A stretch of 64,000 nt of DNA. Origin: Aquatica leii (Eukaryota > Arthropoda > Insecta > Coleoptera > Lampyridae). The stretch is from assembly GCA_035610365.1 (NCBI GenBank), contig CM069432.1, forward strand, positions 259,529,177 to 259,593,176, given 5' to 3'. The notes beneath the pieces were generated by a model. It was not told the origin of the DNA and made no database searches. It saw nothing but the letters and a program-made list of their open reading frames with translations. Below, one piece after another: positions 11,294 to 23,332 of this stretch; positions within the stretch are counted from its first letter, which is position 1, and every line of letters begins with the position of its first letter. The position numbers and the translations under genes are program-made.

Positions 11294-12469
11294 AAAAGAT
11301 ACAAAAATAAAAGATTTTTAATAAAAAAACAGTAGCTTAAGCAAATAAAAAAACAACAAAATTAAAAAACATAAAACTAAACAGTAAAATGTAAAAACAA
11401 GTTAAAACCAAGCATAAACAAAAATAAAAAAGAACTACTAAATACAAAAGACACAAAAAAGTAAAAATTCTGAAACTTTGACAAAATATAAGTTAAAGAA
11501 CTTTCACCCGTAAATATTAAACGAAACGAAAACTAATACTTTCTGAAAAAATCTATAAAATTACAAAAATGAGATTTAAAAAACAAAAATTACGTTTGTG
11601 TTTTTCTATATTTAAAGTATTTATACTAATTGGGTAATTTAACTTAAATAAAGTAAAGCTAAAACAAGAATATGAACACACCACGGTTGGTAAACGCAGT
11701 TGACATGGTTTGCGATATAAATGAGAAATTTAGGAGACGAGAGGACTAATAACAAATTTTTCTAAGCAAGAAGAAAGTAAATTTAAAACCACCAAAAAGT
11801 GTTAGAAAATTGTCTTTAGAAGAAAACTAAATTTGAAACCTACATATGACGATATCAAAATAGATAATAAAAGATGGCAAATTTTTAACATATAATAAAC
11901 AGGACAGGAATTATTACTATTTCAAAACCATCCTAGTCATCAAGGCGGTGTGGTAATTTTGAATAATTAAAAAAAACGGTTTATAATGCAAAAGCATTAA
12001 TTATCTAATCCACAAATCACAAACCTTTGACTTCACTTTTTCCATTTAGCCTTTGCACCCGGTGGCGCTGGCCTAAACATTCATTTCGGCAACTCGGTAG
12101 GCCAGGAATGCTGGCGTAAGCATGGAAGGACGAATGCTGAATGAATGCTGTGCTGGCATGAAAAAGATAAAGAAGATAGAATATACTTCGTGGCGAACAG
12201 AGAGTGGTACAACATTAAAAGCGCGACAATAAGTACTAAGTATATTGGCTGAAGACCAAAATAGTTTGATAGACTAATAGTTCAAAGTTTACAGCATTTC
12301 AAATTTTTAAGACATTTTAGTAAGAATAATTTTTTGCCAATATCAACGCGGAATATAAGTTGTTTTATAACATAACCTCAAACCGTTATTTTAATGTACT
12401 TTGTTCGCTAATTACAGCCTGGTCCGCCTCTTCTATTTAAGGATAGACGGACCAGTGTAGTAGAGGAAA
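11294..12469. other. A-rich stretch, no gene
   Basis: Strongly A-biased sequence (11300-11600) followed by mixed AT-rich DNA. A GC-richer patch lies at about 12055-12135 with CATGCC/CTGGC-type repeats (GGAATGCTGGCGTAAGCATG). No frame or structure could be supported. Confidence 0.5.
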
Positions 12470-13600
12470 CATGGACCATATTGTTTTTGACGTAGAAAAA
12501 AGCCGAACACATATTCGCAAAAAAAATATCACGTGGTTGTTGGAGTGCTGAAAGTTTGAACTCTGCGTTCACTGCAGTGATGACACATGAAAAGGGTGTA
12601 AATGAAACAACTAAGCCATTTGCATTCCGAAAGCAATCTTAAAACGAAGGATAAAAAGAAATAATCTAGACAAAAATGCGAAACTTGGTCCTGATATCAT
12701 GCTAGGCCAAGATGCTGGCTTCGCTCCAACTAAAAAGAAAGTTTGTGTAATGGCCTACAAATTAGCTAACACACTTGGTATTACCTATAAATTTAATTCA
12801 GAATATCACTTTTTGTATATTTCTTTTGTTTTTAGCAAAGGCAGGAAGAAAGCGAGATATTTCTGTCCAAAAAACTGAAAAAACGCCGATTTCACGAGAC
12901 CGAGGTATGTTAAGACCGATGTGCAATATAGTCGAATCCCCACAACCTGGACCATCTAGTGTACAACCTAAATAGCTCCAGAATATCTTGGAAAAGTACT
13001 TGATGTGACTTCCTCTGTAGCACCAGTAACTCCTGTTTTAAAGAGAGTTTGTAAGAAAATAGTAAATGTTATTACTTTGCCCGAATATATACAAGAAAAG
13101 AAACTAAAACGAAGAAAAAAGAAAAGATAAAAACTAAAGCAAGAAAAACAAACAGATGTAAGCTAAAACAAAAAAAGAAAAAATAAGGGAAAAAACAAGA
13201 TTACAAGTGTAGTAAACTAACGCCTGTAGACGCACCCAAGATTTAAAAAAAAACGTAAAAGAAGTTAATCTACCTGTTCAGATTTCGACGATCCCATTTT
13301 GGACAACAGTTTTAGTGGGAGTGAACATTTAAGTGGCTTAGAAAACGAATGCGTAGGAAGATTACAGATCTACCAAGAAGCCAAATGAGTGGATACAATG
13401 GTTAATATGCAACCGTTGGCTACACTAGAGCTGTACTTCTTTGCAAACATCTGCCAAAGATGCGACGGTACAGTAGCAGAAAAAGAAACCACAAAAATTA
13501 TAGGGCCCATCTCTCCTACGCAACAAGGTCTATCTCTTCTCTATGAAACAAGAGAAGTTGAGCATTTCATATTTAAACCGTTTGAAAAAACCATCTGACT
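12470..13600 (+). pseudogene. pogo/Tigger-like transposase remnant (DDE deleted)
   Basis: The N-terminal DNA-binding region is readable with one frameshift: SRTHIRKKN near 12510, then SAFTAVMTHEKGVNETTKPF (about 12565-12625), a pogo-type helix-turn-helix that binds the element ends. Next comes the GPDIMLGQDAGFAPTKKKV segment (about 12690-12740), which matches the conserved stretch before the catalytic core. The DDE core is missing. The following frames (12775-12975 and from 13290) look like the low-complexity C-terminal tail, with a lysine/arginine-rich block near 13090-13190 and FDDPILDNSFSGSEH near 13288-13330. It is a deletion derivative. Confidence 0.6.
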
Positions 13601-14639
13601 AAACTAAGCCAGTGATAGGGTGCGCTAAAAAAAGGAAACAAACGTAAATAGTAAAAAATCTAAATATTTTTTTTAGTTTTTTGATTTCTTGGTGTAAAAG
13701 GCTGTTCCCCTTCACATACTATGCAAATGTTTGGGTTGTAGTACTTATATTCATAGTTTAGGATTATGTAGAACCAAAAGTAACAGCAAAACCTATTAAT
13801 ATCATTCTCAAAGTTTAGATATGGTATAAAGTGTATAAAGTTTAAAACTTCAGTACGTAGCATAAATTTAAAACAAAAAAATTATTGTTGTTGGTACACA
13901 CATAGAAAAGGCGATTGTGACCACCAAAAAAATTATATAGCTTCAATTAGAGGAGGTGGTGTAGTACTTTCGCGTTTTCTCTTTGGACCAATATGGTGTC
14001 AATTTAGTAACAACAAAATGTTTTGCAACTCAGTTTCAATTACTCCACATTTTGAACAGTGAAAAAACAACACTCGTTTGTCTTGTTAATTTACAAATCA
14101 TTTCCATTCCAGAAATTTGATTTACTTCCGCATTTGTTTCATTTGGAATATAACGCTATGACAGTCTATTTTCATCAGCTACTACAATTTTTCAAGCAAC
14201 ACATAACATTTCGAAAAACTTAAATAAATCTTTATTCTTAGTAACAGTGTTGTGTTAGGAGACTTAAAAACGCAAACGCGTCTCGTCTGATCATCTCCTA
14301 CTGCTTATAGAAGCTTCTTCTAATTTCCTACTTCTACCTTCACCAACAAAAATTGCAAAAAAAATTCAAAATACGAACTGGGTAGTGTTACTATAACGCA
14401 CCACACAATTTTTTTTAAAAAACATTTAGCTTTCGACATCTGTGTCTACCGATAACGCTATTAACAACTTCACATAATTTATCCAGAGAGTTCCAGCATT
14501 AGACAAATGCCGCAGATTAAACGTGCAAATAAAAAAAAACATAAAAACCTATAGTATTACAAAACAGAGTAGTCTAAAATTATTTAAAACCTTCATTACT
14601 AGAACGATAAACAATTCTGAGACAGTTTCAACCAGAACT
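13601..14639. other. No recognisable feature
   Basis: AT-rich sequence. The minus-strand frame at 13660-13863 has no recognisable domain. Nothing else is supported. Confidence 0.5.
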
Positions 14640-14699
14640 TATCTAATCGATCATCATTATTACTAAGATGCGAGCATCTTTAAGGTTTAAAACGTGTCA

Positions 14700-14755
14700 T
14701 TGTTTTTGCCAACGTTTTGCTCACTTTCGTAAGAAGCTTCATTAGAGAGAAATCG
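14700..14755 (-). ncRNA. Degenerate hammerhead ribozyme core in pLTR (Penelope copy 1)
   Basis: On the minus strand the pLTR reads TAATGAAGC, a short stem-loop around TTACGAAAG, then GCAAAACGTTGGC. Compared with the other copies, the CTGATGA and GAAAC boxes each carry substitutions, so self-cleavage is unlikely. Hammerhead cores in Penelope pLTRs are known from the literature. Confidence 0.55.
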
Positions 14756-14954
14756 AAGAACTCAAACAAGCAACCGAAATCTAACTAAGAACATCTAAAG
14801 AGTTAGATAATCAACTTGTAAACTAAACCAGATTCTAGACTCCGTAGAAGCGACTTAAGAAGAAGTAGTCTCCGTATATAAAGAAGAAGTCGAGGTGATT
14901 AAACGTGACTCTGATTGGGTTATCGTCAAAAAAGGGCTTGTTTTCAATTAAGGA

Positions 14955-17030
14955 GTAACAACCAGGAACCAAAAAAGGTGCAACTCGAAACCATTGTCAC
15001 GATTGAAGTAATTGGGGTGTTTGATGATTTCTAAGCTCTCTCGGATTTTTCTATTGAAGAAGAATGAAAATTTCGCACAATCAGCAAAACATTATCAAAA
15101 TCTATATTATGGTCTGTAGTAAACTGATGTTCAGCAACCACAGACTTAGAAATATGCATTTTCCTTATACTACGATCTACTAAATGCGTGTGATGACGGA
15201 ACGACCGGTTTCACCGATTTAGACTATACCGCATGAAAATGGAATTTGGTATACACCTTGAGATGAAATTGTAGGAAATTTGTTCTTGGAAGAAGGAGAA
15301 GGTTGAATTTGAGAGATTTTATCTGGATGTGGGTTCCATACCATTTTTACGAAATAGTTTTCCTATGTGATCTGTGGCCTTATTAATGTTGTGTAAAAAT
15401 GTTAATTTTGGATTGGATTGCAAGGTGGAAATGTCCTTAGGTAGTCGAGCACGTGAATGTAGATGACGATTAATACCTATTTGTATATTTCGCGCTATAT
15501 AAGCATTATTCACCAAGGTTCTAGTAAGATGATTGAGTTCCAAGTCTAGACTCTCAGGTTGGCAAATAGAAAAAGCGCGATGAACCAAAGATTGAATAAC
15601 AGAACGTTTTTGATTAAGGTATCTGTACGTATGGGTGGGTTTGCGATAAACAGAATAGGCCAGAGGTGCGTCGGGTTTACGAAAAATGGGAAAGAACCAT
15701 TAGTTTTAATTTCCATAGTAAATATATCTGCGTGTTGGTTGTTTAGATGATCAAGAAACTTAGACAATTCAAAATGAGACCATGAGACTAAACAATAAAT
15801 GTCGTCAACATACCTATACCAAACTTTAGGTTTTAATATTGACGATTCCAAAACAACGGTTTTAAAAGATTCCATAAAAATGCTAGCTACAACAGGCCAT
15901 AAAGGAGAAACCATAACAACAGCAAATACATTTTCGTAAAACTTTTCATCAAATTGGAAGTGGATGATAAACACTTATGAATAAGAAGGACTAAACTTCA
16001 ATCTCTGTCATGGCAGAACAGAATCTGTTTGATGAAAGCAAGCGAATCTTTAATACAAACTTTAGTGACATCAAAACTCACAAGACGATTTTGGGGTTCA
16101 AACTTTATAGTTTCCAAACGTTAAAGAATGCGAGAAGAGCTTTACCTGTAAATTCGCAAAAAATGTTAAATAAAAACTTGGCATCTGACAATGGATTTTT
16201 TACTTAGTTTGGTTCAAAACGACAGTACCGTTTCCTTTGTCGGCTGGAAGAACAATGGCACCGAGGTTCTTACGAAGACTTTTCAAGGTTAACTCTTCCG
16301 ATTAAAAAAAATGTTGGATTTAGGAACTTTAAACGATTCAAGAATGTTGTCAATGTGAATACAAATGGAATCTGAGATGTGAAGCAAAGATGTTTTGATA
16401 GAACACTCAAGAGCACATAAAATATCTAAAAAAATGCGTTTGGGAGTGACAGCAAAATTCAAACCTTTTGGACAGTACCGATTCTTGTTCTGAAATGAGA
16501 ATCAAACTAGATAAATTGACGACTGTTTTCAAGGTACCAGTAGTAGCGGAAACTTTGTGATTCTTGGATTCCGATAATTGAAACATTTTGTGATAAATTT
16601 CAATAGTTAACCAATAGGGTGAAATCAGACTGTTGGTGAGTAATGCTGTGAAAGAGATTCCAATCATCCGAGGATATAGTGTTGGCTAACTCAAGATGAA
16701 GATAAAAGAGTTTAGAAATTGTGTCTAACTCTTTTCTGGTTTGTTTAATCCGTTCGCGTATCAACTAGCACGGCGTAGAATGTTTTTAAAAGAACGTGTC
16801 TAAATGTGGTACTTGATTTTGAGAATTGCAGGGATAATTTTGCGGTTACGACAACGGCTAAGAAAACGTAAAGTGCACAAAATTTTGACAAGTTTGTGAC
16901 GAAGTTTGGAAAATGCGAAGGTTTTAAAAAAATCATTCTTCCCGTAGAGATTATTAATGCAATACCGAAGGTTTCTACGGTCGGAGTGTACTATAAGATG
17001 AAAACGTCTTCCGGGTTTGAGACGGTCCAA
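14955..17030 (-). pseudogene. Penelope reverse transcriptase / GIY-YIG protein remnant
   Basis: From N to C on the minus strand: an N-terminal region (17030-16800, LRFLSRCRNRKIIPAILKIK); a VLSK..F segment (about 16490-16440); the RT core, with VSPLWPVVAS..ME and the catalytic YRYVDDIYCL (around 15830-15790); the FLDHLNNQHADI.TMEI block (15760-15710); and the thumb/linker region MVHRAFSICQPESLDLEL (15588-15535) through KDIST. The GIY-YIG endonuclease is mutated, with CGLVYIGETGRSV reduced to traces near 15240-15180. Penelope proteins combine RT with a GIY-YIG nuclease that nicks the target. The YVDD box survives, but frameshifts and stops inactivate it. Confidence 0.85.
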
Positions 17031-17261
17031 ATGTTTTAGAGACCTAATATAGACTCCGGCCGTACAAATTCTTCGCTATTACATCATCATCATAGCTTAA
17101 TATCTTTTGTTGGGTTTATGAATATAAGCGACTTTCGGCTTAGACCGCGACGTAGTTAAATACCCAGACTTTTTACGCTTGGTCCTAGTCTCACCTTGAG
17201 AGCCAAAACAGGAAGTAGAACTTAACCTTTGTCGTATTGTCGTTTGTGAACCCAAACAAAC

Positions 17262-17640
17262 TGACGTTTTGCAAGACATTACAGGTTGCATCTTCAGAGT
17301 AGTAAATGTCACAGTGACTATAATCGCTTGCTGCTGCACACAGTACGATGGTTCTCAAAAAGTGTTTGTCTGAATCGCTTTTTCAATCTATTTGATTCAG
17401 TACGGGACTTCCTTGAAAACAGAGACAATGAACTGCGCGGAAACTTGATTGGATCCAAAAATGACATCGCCTAATTGCAAGGTGACGAATTGAATTTAAT
17501 AAAAACATAAAACGTCATAGCTGCTTCTGTGGGAAAACTTTTTCTACTCAAACGAAATGTAGGACGATACAACCACTTTCTGACATTATTCGGTTTCCGG
17601 TTTTTTTTATCAGGCCCATCTTTTGATATAACCGAGAAAA
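17262..17640 (+). pseudogene. hAT transposase fragment
   Basis: The plus-strand frame from about 17300 reads LLLHTVRWFSKSVCLNRFFN, matching the L.H..VRWLS.G..L.R.FEL block in the middle of hAT transposases and their domesticated ZBED/SCAND3 relatives. After a stop it continues as LQGDEFNLIKT and then, shifted, as GKLFLLKRN (to about 17600), as in the family's LQG..K.. region. N- and C-terminal parts, including the dimerisation domain, are missing. It directly abuts Penelope copy 1. Confidence 0.7.
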
Positions 17641-18359
17641 TATGAAAAGCCAGCTCCATACTAAATTTCAAGTTACTAGGGCTTTTGGTTCGAAAGTTAT
17701 CGTGGGTACATCGTTACACACTCATAGACAAAGACACACACACACAGACACCCAACATTTCTTTGTCATTAATACATTTTTCTGATTCAGGAAACCTTGA
17801 AACGTAAAATTATGCAAAAAAATTGCGATCGCTATATTCTCCTTATAGGAAAGTAGAAAATAGTATATATTATTAAAAATAAAAATATTTAAACATATGT
17901 GTCAACTACTTTTTATTACTCTAAAACATTAATTTAAAATGATCGTCGTTGAAAGCAATGTAAATTAAATAAGTATTTTTTCTTGTTAGGGGTAAAATTA
18001 TTGGAGCCCATGGTTTATATGTAACAGAGCATTGTAACGTGACATCGCGACCCCCACTGCTAGATTTTCATAAGCAGTTGTAACGTACGAAAGGATTTGC
18101 GTAAGATTATCATTAGAAAAAAAATTGAAATAAAATCTCTAGGAAGGCCTACTCCGAATTTGGAACTAAACCAAGTAGCTAAAACTGCAAAATATAATTT
18201 TGCACGGCATTTTTCTAGTGCAGTTTATACTTTGGCATTGATGTAGAATTAGGCTTAATTCTTAAGATTACCTTTCACAATTGTAATAGATTTAAGTCGA
18301 ATGTGCGAGGCATCGACTTCAAAAAGTAATTTCATGTAAATAAAAATTTCGTTGTTTAA
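17641..18359. other. No gene; short CA microsatellite
   Basis: A small (CA)n-like tract at about 17730-17750 is the only notable structure. The rest is AT-rich sequence. Confidence 0.5.
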
Positions 18360-19960
18360 TCTATCTATATAATAACTACTAAACATCGGAAGAATTCACG
18401 AAACAAAAACTCATTTTGTAATATATTTTGTATGGAACATCTTTTTTGATAATATCTCGAAAACAGATTGACCGGTTCTGATGAATTTTTTTAGTTTGTC
18501 TCAGCCGCGCATTGAAAACGAAAAAAAAAACCACAAAAAATTAACTTTTGATAAATGACGAAAAAAATCAACATGGCGTGGTACGCTGGTTCCGGTAATG
18601 CCATTAGATGGCATTGTGTGCATTATCTTTTGACAGCTGATTGTTGTGCAGACGTGGACCGCGATTTAGCAATTTTGAGTGAGTTTAGTTTAATGAAGAG
18701 CACATTGTGAAAAGTTGTATCCTTTGTCATTGTGTGCGCATCGATAATAAATCCAATCGGTAAGTTTGGACTTTCAAACGGTAAGCTGCCTACCAAGATG
18801 TTCACTTTGTGAAGTTAATTTCCCAGTTATTTACAAGAACAAAGAGAGGCAGTACATTCTACACCAAATTCTTGTCAGTTCAAGGAATCCCAATCTTGAG
18901 GTGAATGAGGAGCTGCATAAACAGGTTTTGCTTTTGATCGAAGACATGTGTTAACTCATGTGCGGCAGCTTGTTAGTCAAGTTAGGAATGCCAACACCAT
19001 AGCGTGGAATGAACGACGCTTTCAATCTATAATTGAAACGTTAACGTGAATACGATCGAGATGCATGGAACCAATCAGTTCGAACGAATGAAACTACTAT
19101 TGAACCCCCAACAGAAGTTAATGAATGCAATTGACGATGGAATTGTGGCTTATTTTTTATCCACGCGCCTAGTGGAACTGGGAAAATTGCTGTAATAGTT
19201 GCTCCTTCTGGAATAGTGGCCACGTTTGTAGAAGGATGTCAAATGGCTCATTCAGCGAAATTGCCGTTAAACCCTCAAACGACTGGAAAACCGACATGCA
19301 ACATTGTGAAACACTTCACAATGGCCAAAGCTTTAATAGCAACTAAAATCATCATCTGAGATGAATGCACAAACCCGTATTCGACGCACTCAATAGGACT
19401 ATGAAAGATCTGTGCAATGACTCAAGATGTTTTGGAGGCGCAATGATTCTACTTTCAGATCATTTCCGCCAAACATTACTAGTCATTCCAAGATCGACCG
19501 CTGCCGATGAAATAAATGCTTGCCTCAAATCATCGAGTCTGTGACGCTATGTAAAAAAACTTCAGTTGAAGATCCACCTGTAAAAAGATTTCTCCAAGCC
19601 ATTGGAGAACGGCTGTGTTCCTGTCAACGCATCGAACGGATTGAGTTCGTTTCCATTAAATTTTTGCAATTTCGTTTCGATGAAGGACGAGCTCATCATT
19701 ATGTCAATATGCTTCGAAATCTGACCCAATTAAAACTACATAACGGAACGCGTTTGGTGGCGAGTAAACTGACGGGCAATGTCACTCGGAGATACTAAAA
19801 AGAAAGTTCAAAGATGAGAAAGTTTTCATTCCGAAAATTCCGATGATCCTAACCGATATGTCATTCGAGTTTAAACGAATTAAATTTCCGATTTCGTTGA
19901 GTGTTGGTGACACAACATTTGTTGATTCTGAAGCGGTATAAAATTCGCCGGGTCAGCTAG
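18360..19960 (+). mobile_element. Helitron, internally deleted
   Basis: The 3' end is diagnostic: CGCCGGGTCAGCTAG ends in CTAG at 19960 and is followed by T. The 5' end is TCTATCTATATAATAA preceded by A (18360 or 18364), so the insertion lies between A and T as Helitrons require. Only about 1.6 kb remains, and the Rep (HUH) nuclease half of the RepHel protein is gone. Helitrons transpose by rolling circle. This copy is non-autonomous. Confidence 0.88.
18790..19940 (+). pseudogene. Helitron Pif1-type helicase remnant
   Basis: Readable pieces follow the order of the Helitron helicase. NPNLEVNEELHKQVLLLIED (about 18890-18950) is the pre-helicase linker. A Walker A remnant follows (FFIHAPSGTGKIAV, about 19155-19195), then VAPSGIVATFVEGCQMAHSA (19200-19257). 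Walker B is IIIWDECT near 19350-19375, and a Q/R motif region with FGGA.IL..D.FRQ lies near 19430-19475. The C-terminal part near 19800-19890 reads IPKIPMILTDMSFEFKR. Stops and frameshifts disrupt it throughout. The helicase would unwind DNA during rolling-circle transposition. Confidence 0.88.
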
Positions 19961-20764
19961 TTGTGAATAAATTAAATTATTATTTTTTACGTTGTACTGC
20001 ATTTTATTTGATGCATTTTTATGAAGTCGGTTCTTTTTTTTTTTTATTAAAAAAAATAAATTTTTAGGGATGCTAACAACAGTGGTTATAGTCACTGAAA
20101 ACCTTGAAAACGTGATAAAGTAAATGCCTTGCATTGTTTCCTATGATAAAACTTCAAAACATTTTGCTAGTTACCTCCATAATGTATTCTGAAAACGTTC
20201 ACATTACCTACAAGCATTTTAAAAAATGAACACGGCAGAAATTCAACAAATAATACGATACAGGCGTGTATCTAACGGTGTTCCGCGGAAAATGGGCCCG
20301 TCCGGAAGGAGCCCGGTTCTGCCCGCCCAAATACTGTTTTGTCGCCCTGGTTAAAAGAATAATTTGTGGACACTGAATTCCAAAATCTGCAGAACCAGAT
20401 GTGCGACAAATCTGTCAGCACTGCACTTCCGGCGAAACACTTGCAGTAGCTAATTTATGTCTTTTATTGTTCTCTTTTCCGATTATTTAGTATTTTGAAA
20501 ATATTGGGAATATCTAGATACTGTTTACAGAATCTCTTTTTCCAAAACACCATATTTATTTGCTTCTTTGCAGAGTGCAGTGATAGTCTTATATGTAGTT
20601 GTGTCTAGTGTTTGTTTTATAATTATCTTCAGTTTCAATTTGAGATTGAGTCTGAGTATTTTCCTTGTTAAAATAAAAAACATTTTAATGTTTTTTGATG
20701 TTTCTGATTTGTGATTTGTTTTGGTGATTGTTTAATGTTTTGAATTACATATTATAATTATTAT
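19961..20764. other. No gene; poly-T tract and unknown GC-rich patch
   Basis: A 13-base T run ends at 20043. A GC-richer stretch at about 20270-20345 gives no convincing translation. Otherwise AT-rich. Confidence 0.5.
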
Positions 20765-21324
20765 AGTCATCGCAATTTTACTTTCGATGCACGTCATTAA
20801 CGTCAGTGACGTAGTTATTCAACCATGTTGTCGGTATTATCATGTAAACTTACTGTTTTCTTAATATTACATTGCGAATTACGTTTTCATTAAATGTTTC
20901 TACATTCGTAACAGGTGTACTACGCTTACGTTTTCAGGAGACCTAAGAACCTCGTTGTTAACAACCACTACAGAAATAACTGTAGAATATATGTATGTAT
21001 TACCACAATTTAAATATTATGTAAAAGGGTACCTCTCGCACAGCATTTACTGATATCAATGGACCACCATTATCTCGTTCAAGCTCAAAATAGTACAGTT
21101 TTGTATCAAAAATAATTATAAAAAACAATGAGCACTTTGACATAAAAAATACAAATTAAATTTGACAGATGCCAACAACGCTGCAACTGTAGTAAGCACA
21201 CCAACAAAGTGACAAAAAAAAATTCCATAAGACAGTTAGGTGTTTGTTTAATTTTTGCTATAAATAGGGTGGTATGAATTTTACGTCATTAATGACGTGC
21301 ATCGAAAGTTAAATTGCGAGGACT
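20765..21324. mobile_element. 560-bp MITE with ~33-bp TIRs
   Basis: The left end AGTCATCGCAATTTTACTTT continuing to GATGCACGTCATTAA is the reverse complement of the right end (TTAATGACGTGCATC, then AAAGTTAAATTGCGAGGACT) apart from two or three changes. TTAT flanks both sides (20761-20764 and 21325-21328), which may be the target duplication. No coding capacity is present. The superfamily is undetermined. Confidence 0.85.
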
Positions 21325-21424
21325 TTATATCACTATATAATTAAGTTTTTTTGGTAAGTCATGTTTTAATTTTAAATTTTACCGAACTATCGAACCTTCA
21401 GAGTAATGAGTACATAGATATACA

Positions 21425-23250
21425 AGTCGGGTGCTCAAAAGCGAAAAAGAACGTAACGAGATGGAAGAAAAGAAAAAAAAGTCTGCACAGTTAAAAAGTA
21501 AGCTAATTTTAATTCAATTTTAATTTGAACAATTCACAAAAATTATTTGTTTATTTCTTATTTTCTTTTGACTTTAAATTCGCCAAATCAACCAGCGGAA
21601 CCAGAGTCTTTGTCATCATGTTCATACATCACCTAAAGATTCTGAAAATATTGTCCAAGTTTCCAATGTAACAAGAACCCCAGTTAAAGAAGATGATGAT
21701 AAAGGTAGAAGTTTTTAGACTTTCTTTTACAATAAAACAAACAAATCGGGATTAAAAACGGAACGTTTGTGGCTATGCTATTCAACAATACTAAATAAAA
21801 GTTACTGCCAACCTTACTGGTTATTTAACCAAATTAAAGACACAATGGTCAATGGTTTTAATGACTGGATTCATCTGCATCAAACAATTGATAGACATAA
21901 AAAAAAGCTAAGCCACAATGAGTCATGTACTATTTTTGATAGAACTAGAGTCGAAGATTCGGCACGAAATTTCCATATGGAAACAAATTTTGGAGCGTAT
22001 TATTGACGTTACTCTAATATTGGTTTTATGCAACATGCCGTTTAGGGGACACGACAAAAGTACGAATTCTGCAAATCCCGCAATCTTTTTATCAGTGATT
22101 CATTTGCTTTCAAAATATGATTTGGTTCTAAAAAATTTATTAGAAAAATTCAGTTACATATTTAAGTCCATATATTCAAAATGAGTTAATTGGTAAGTAT
22201 TATTGTTCGCTATGTCACAATTGAGTATATTGAAGACAAGGCAACAAATATAATTATTAAAGAATATTTTTTAGGGTTTGTTCCAGTTGAAAATCAAACT
22301 GGTGCAGCTTTGAAAAACAGTAATTTAGCAATCTTGACAGACAATGGGTTGCCTTTGGAAAAACTTCGTGGTCAGGGATATGACGGCGCCACAAATATAA
22401 GCGGATATAAAAGTGTTCAAGCCAAAATATTAAAAATTGTCCCGAATGCACCATATGTACACTGCGCTGTTCATAATCTAAATTTAATTTTCAATGACTC
22501 TGTTAAGAACGTTTAAGAAATTTCGAATTTTTATGATTTAGTTCAAAGTGTCTATGTATTTTTTGGACATAGCATTAAAAGGTGGAATCTTTTATAAAAA
22601 ATCTTCGATTTATCTAAAAGAAGAAGACTTTAAAAAAATTAACATCCACTCGATAGTCGTCAAAACACGATCCGTTAGAAGCTCTTCGATTTAAATATGT
22701 TGATGTGTTAAACGCTATTTCACAAATTATATTGACATCGGATAATAAAAATGATACAACTGTAATCGATGAAGCCAAGTCATTGAAATCCCATTTGGAA
22801 AAGTTTGAGACAGTATTTCTGATTGTTCTTCAAACAAGAATTTTGAACAATAATTCGATAGATCTTAATATTCCGACGTATAATAATGACAAAAGTGATT
22901 TTAAAATGAACGTAGATACCTGGATAGATCCAAATAATCCCAAATTAAAAAACAATTCTCTGTCGATACTTGTCCTACAATTGACAAAACTCAGAAACAG
23001 TCTGAAAAATTTTTGTTTGATGTTTTTAAAAACAATATGTGGAGCTATGTGTTAGAGTTCTTACTGTCTCTTCACAATAATGATAATTTTTCGCGAAAAG
23101 ACGTTTCAAATTCAAAACAAATGCAAATAAATATTTATTGAATCCATTATTAGATACTTTTGTTTTTGTTAACATTCTCAAAATCATTAATCATATTGAG
23201 CGTTTGCTCAAAAACTTTGATATATTTTAGAACAATGGCGCAAATTTATT
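21425..23250 (+). pseudogene. hAT transposase pseudogene, TTF/ZMYM type
   Basis: The start resembles the family's N-terminus (SGAQKRK..NEMEEKKKK, about 21428-21480). A GTAAG at about 21500 suggests an intron before the next block. At 21760 the TTF-type zinc-finger region reads RLWLCYSTILNKSYCQPYWLF, followed by GFNDWIHLHQTIDRHKKKLS. The catalytic-core region holds IYSK..N..V then KLRGQGYDGATNISGYKSVQ and HCAVHNLNLIFNDSV (22360-22500), the hAT core around the second acidic residue. After a stop, a fragment at 22705-23055 extends the middle region. The C-terminal dimerisation motif was not found. This family moves by cut-and-paste with 8-bp duplications. Confidence 0.78.
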
Positions 23251-23332
23251 GGATTGCCATTTAGGTCCTCTATAGAACCAATGTTCTATCAGCAAAATCT
23301 AAATAATCCGCCTTCCCCAACTTCCTCTTTAG

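Larger units (their letters stand above)
14640..17085 (-). mobile_element. Penelope-like element copy 1
   Basis: This minus-strand element has Penelope RT and GIY-YIG remnants flanked by pseudo-LTR (pLTR) sequence related to the copies at 40.2-41.1 and 47.6-49.2 kb. Its 3' pLTR lies at about 14650-14900 (shared AACTCAAACAAGCAACCGAA and AGATTCTA.ACTCCGTAGAAG blocks). A 5' pLTR piece in the same orientation lies at about 16960-17036. A short inverted pLTR end lies at 17041-17085 (TATAGACTCCGGCCGTA.AA then TTCGCTATTA). Mixed direct and inverted pLTRs are typical of Penelope elements. Of the three copies this one keeps the most coding length, although it is badly decayed. Confidence 0.85.

Noticed and set aside
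17097-17339. 80-codon minus-strand frame next to Penelope copy 1
   Set aside because: Its low-complexity basic translation fits neither Penelope nor hAT and is antisense to the hAT fragment over part of its length.
17700-17760. Telomere-like or functional simple repeat
   Set aside because: Only a short CA-rich tract, too small to interpret.
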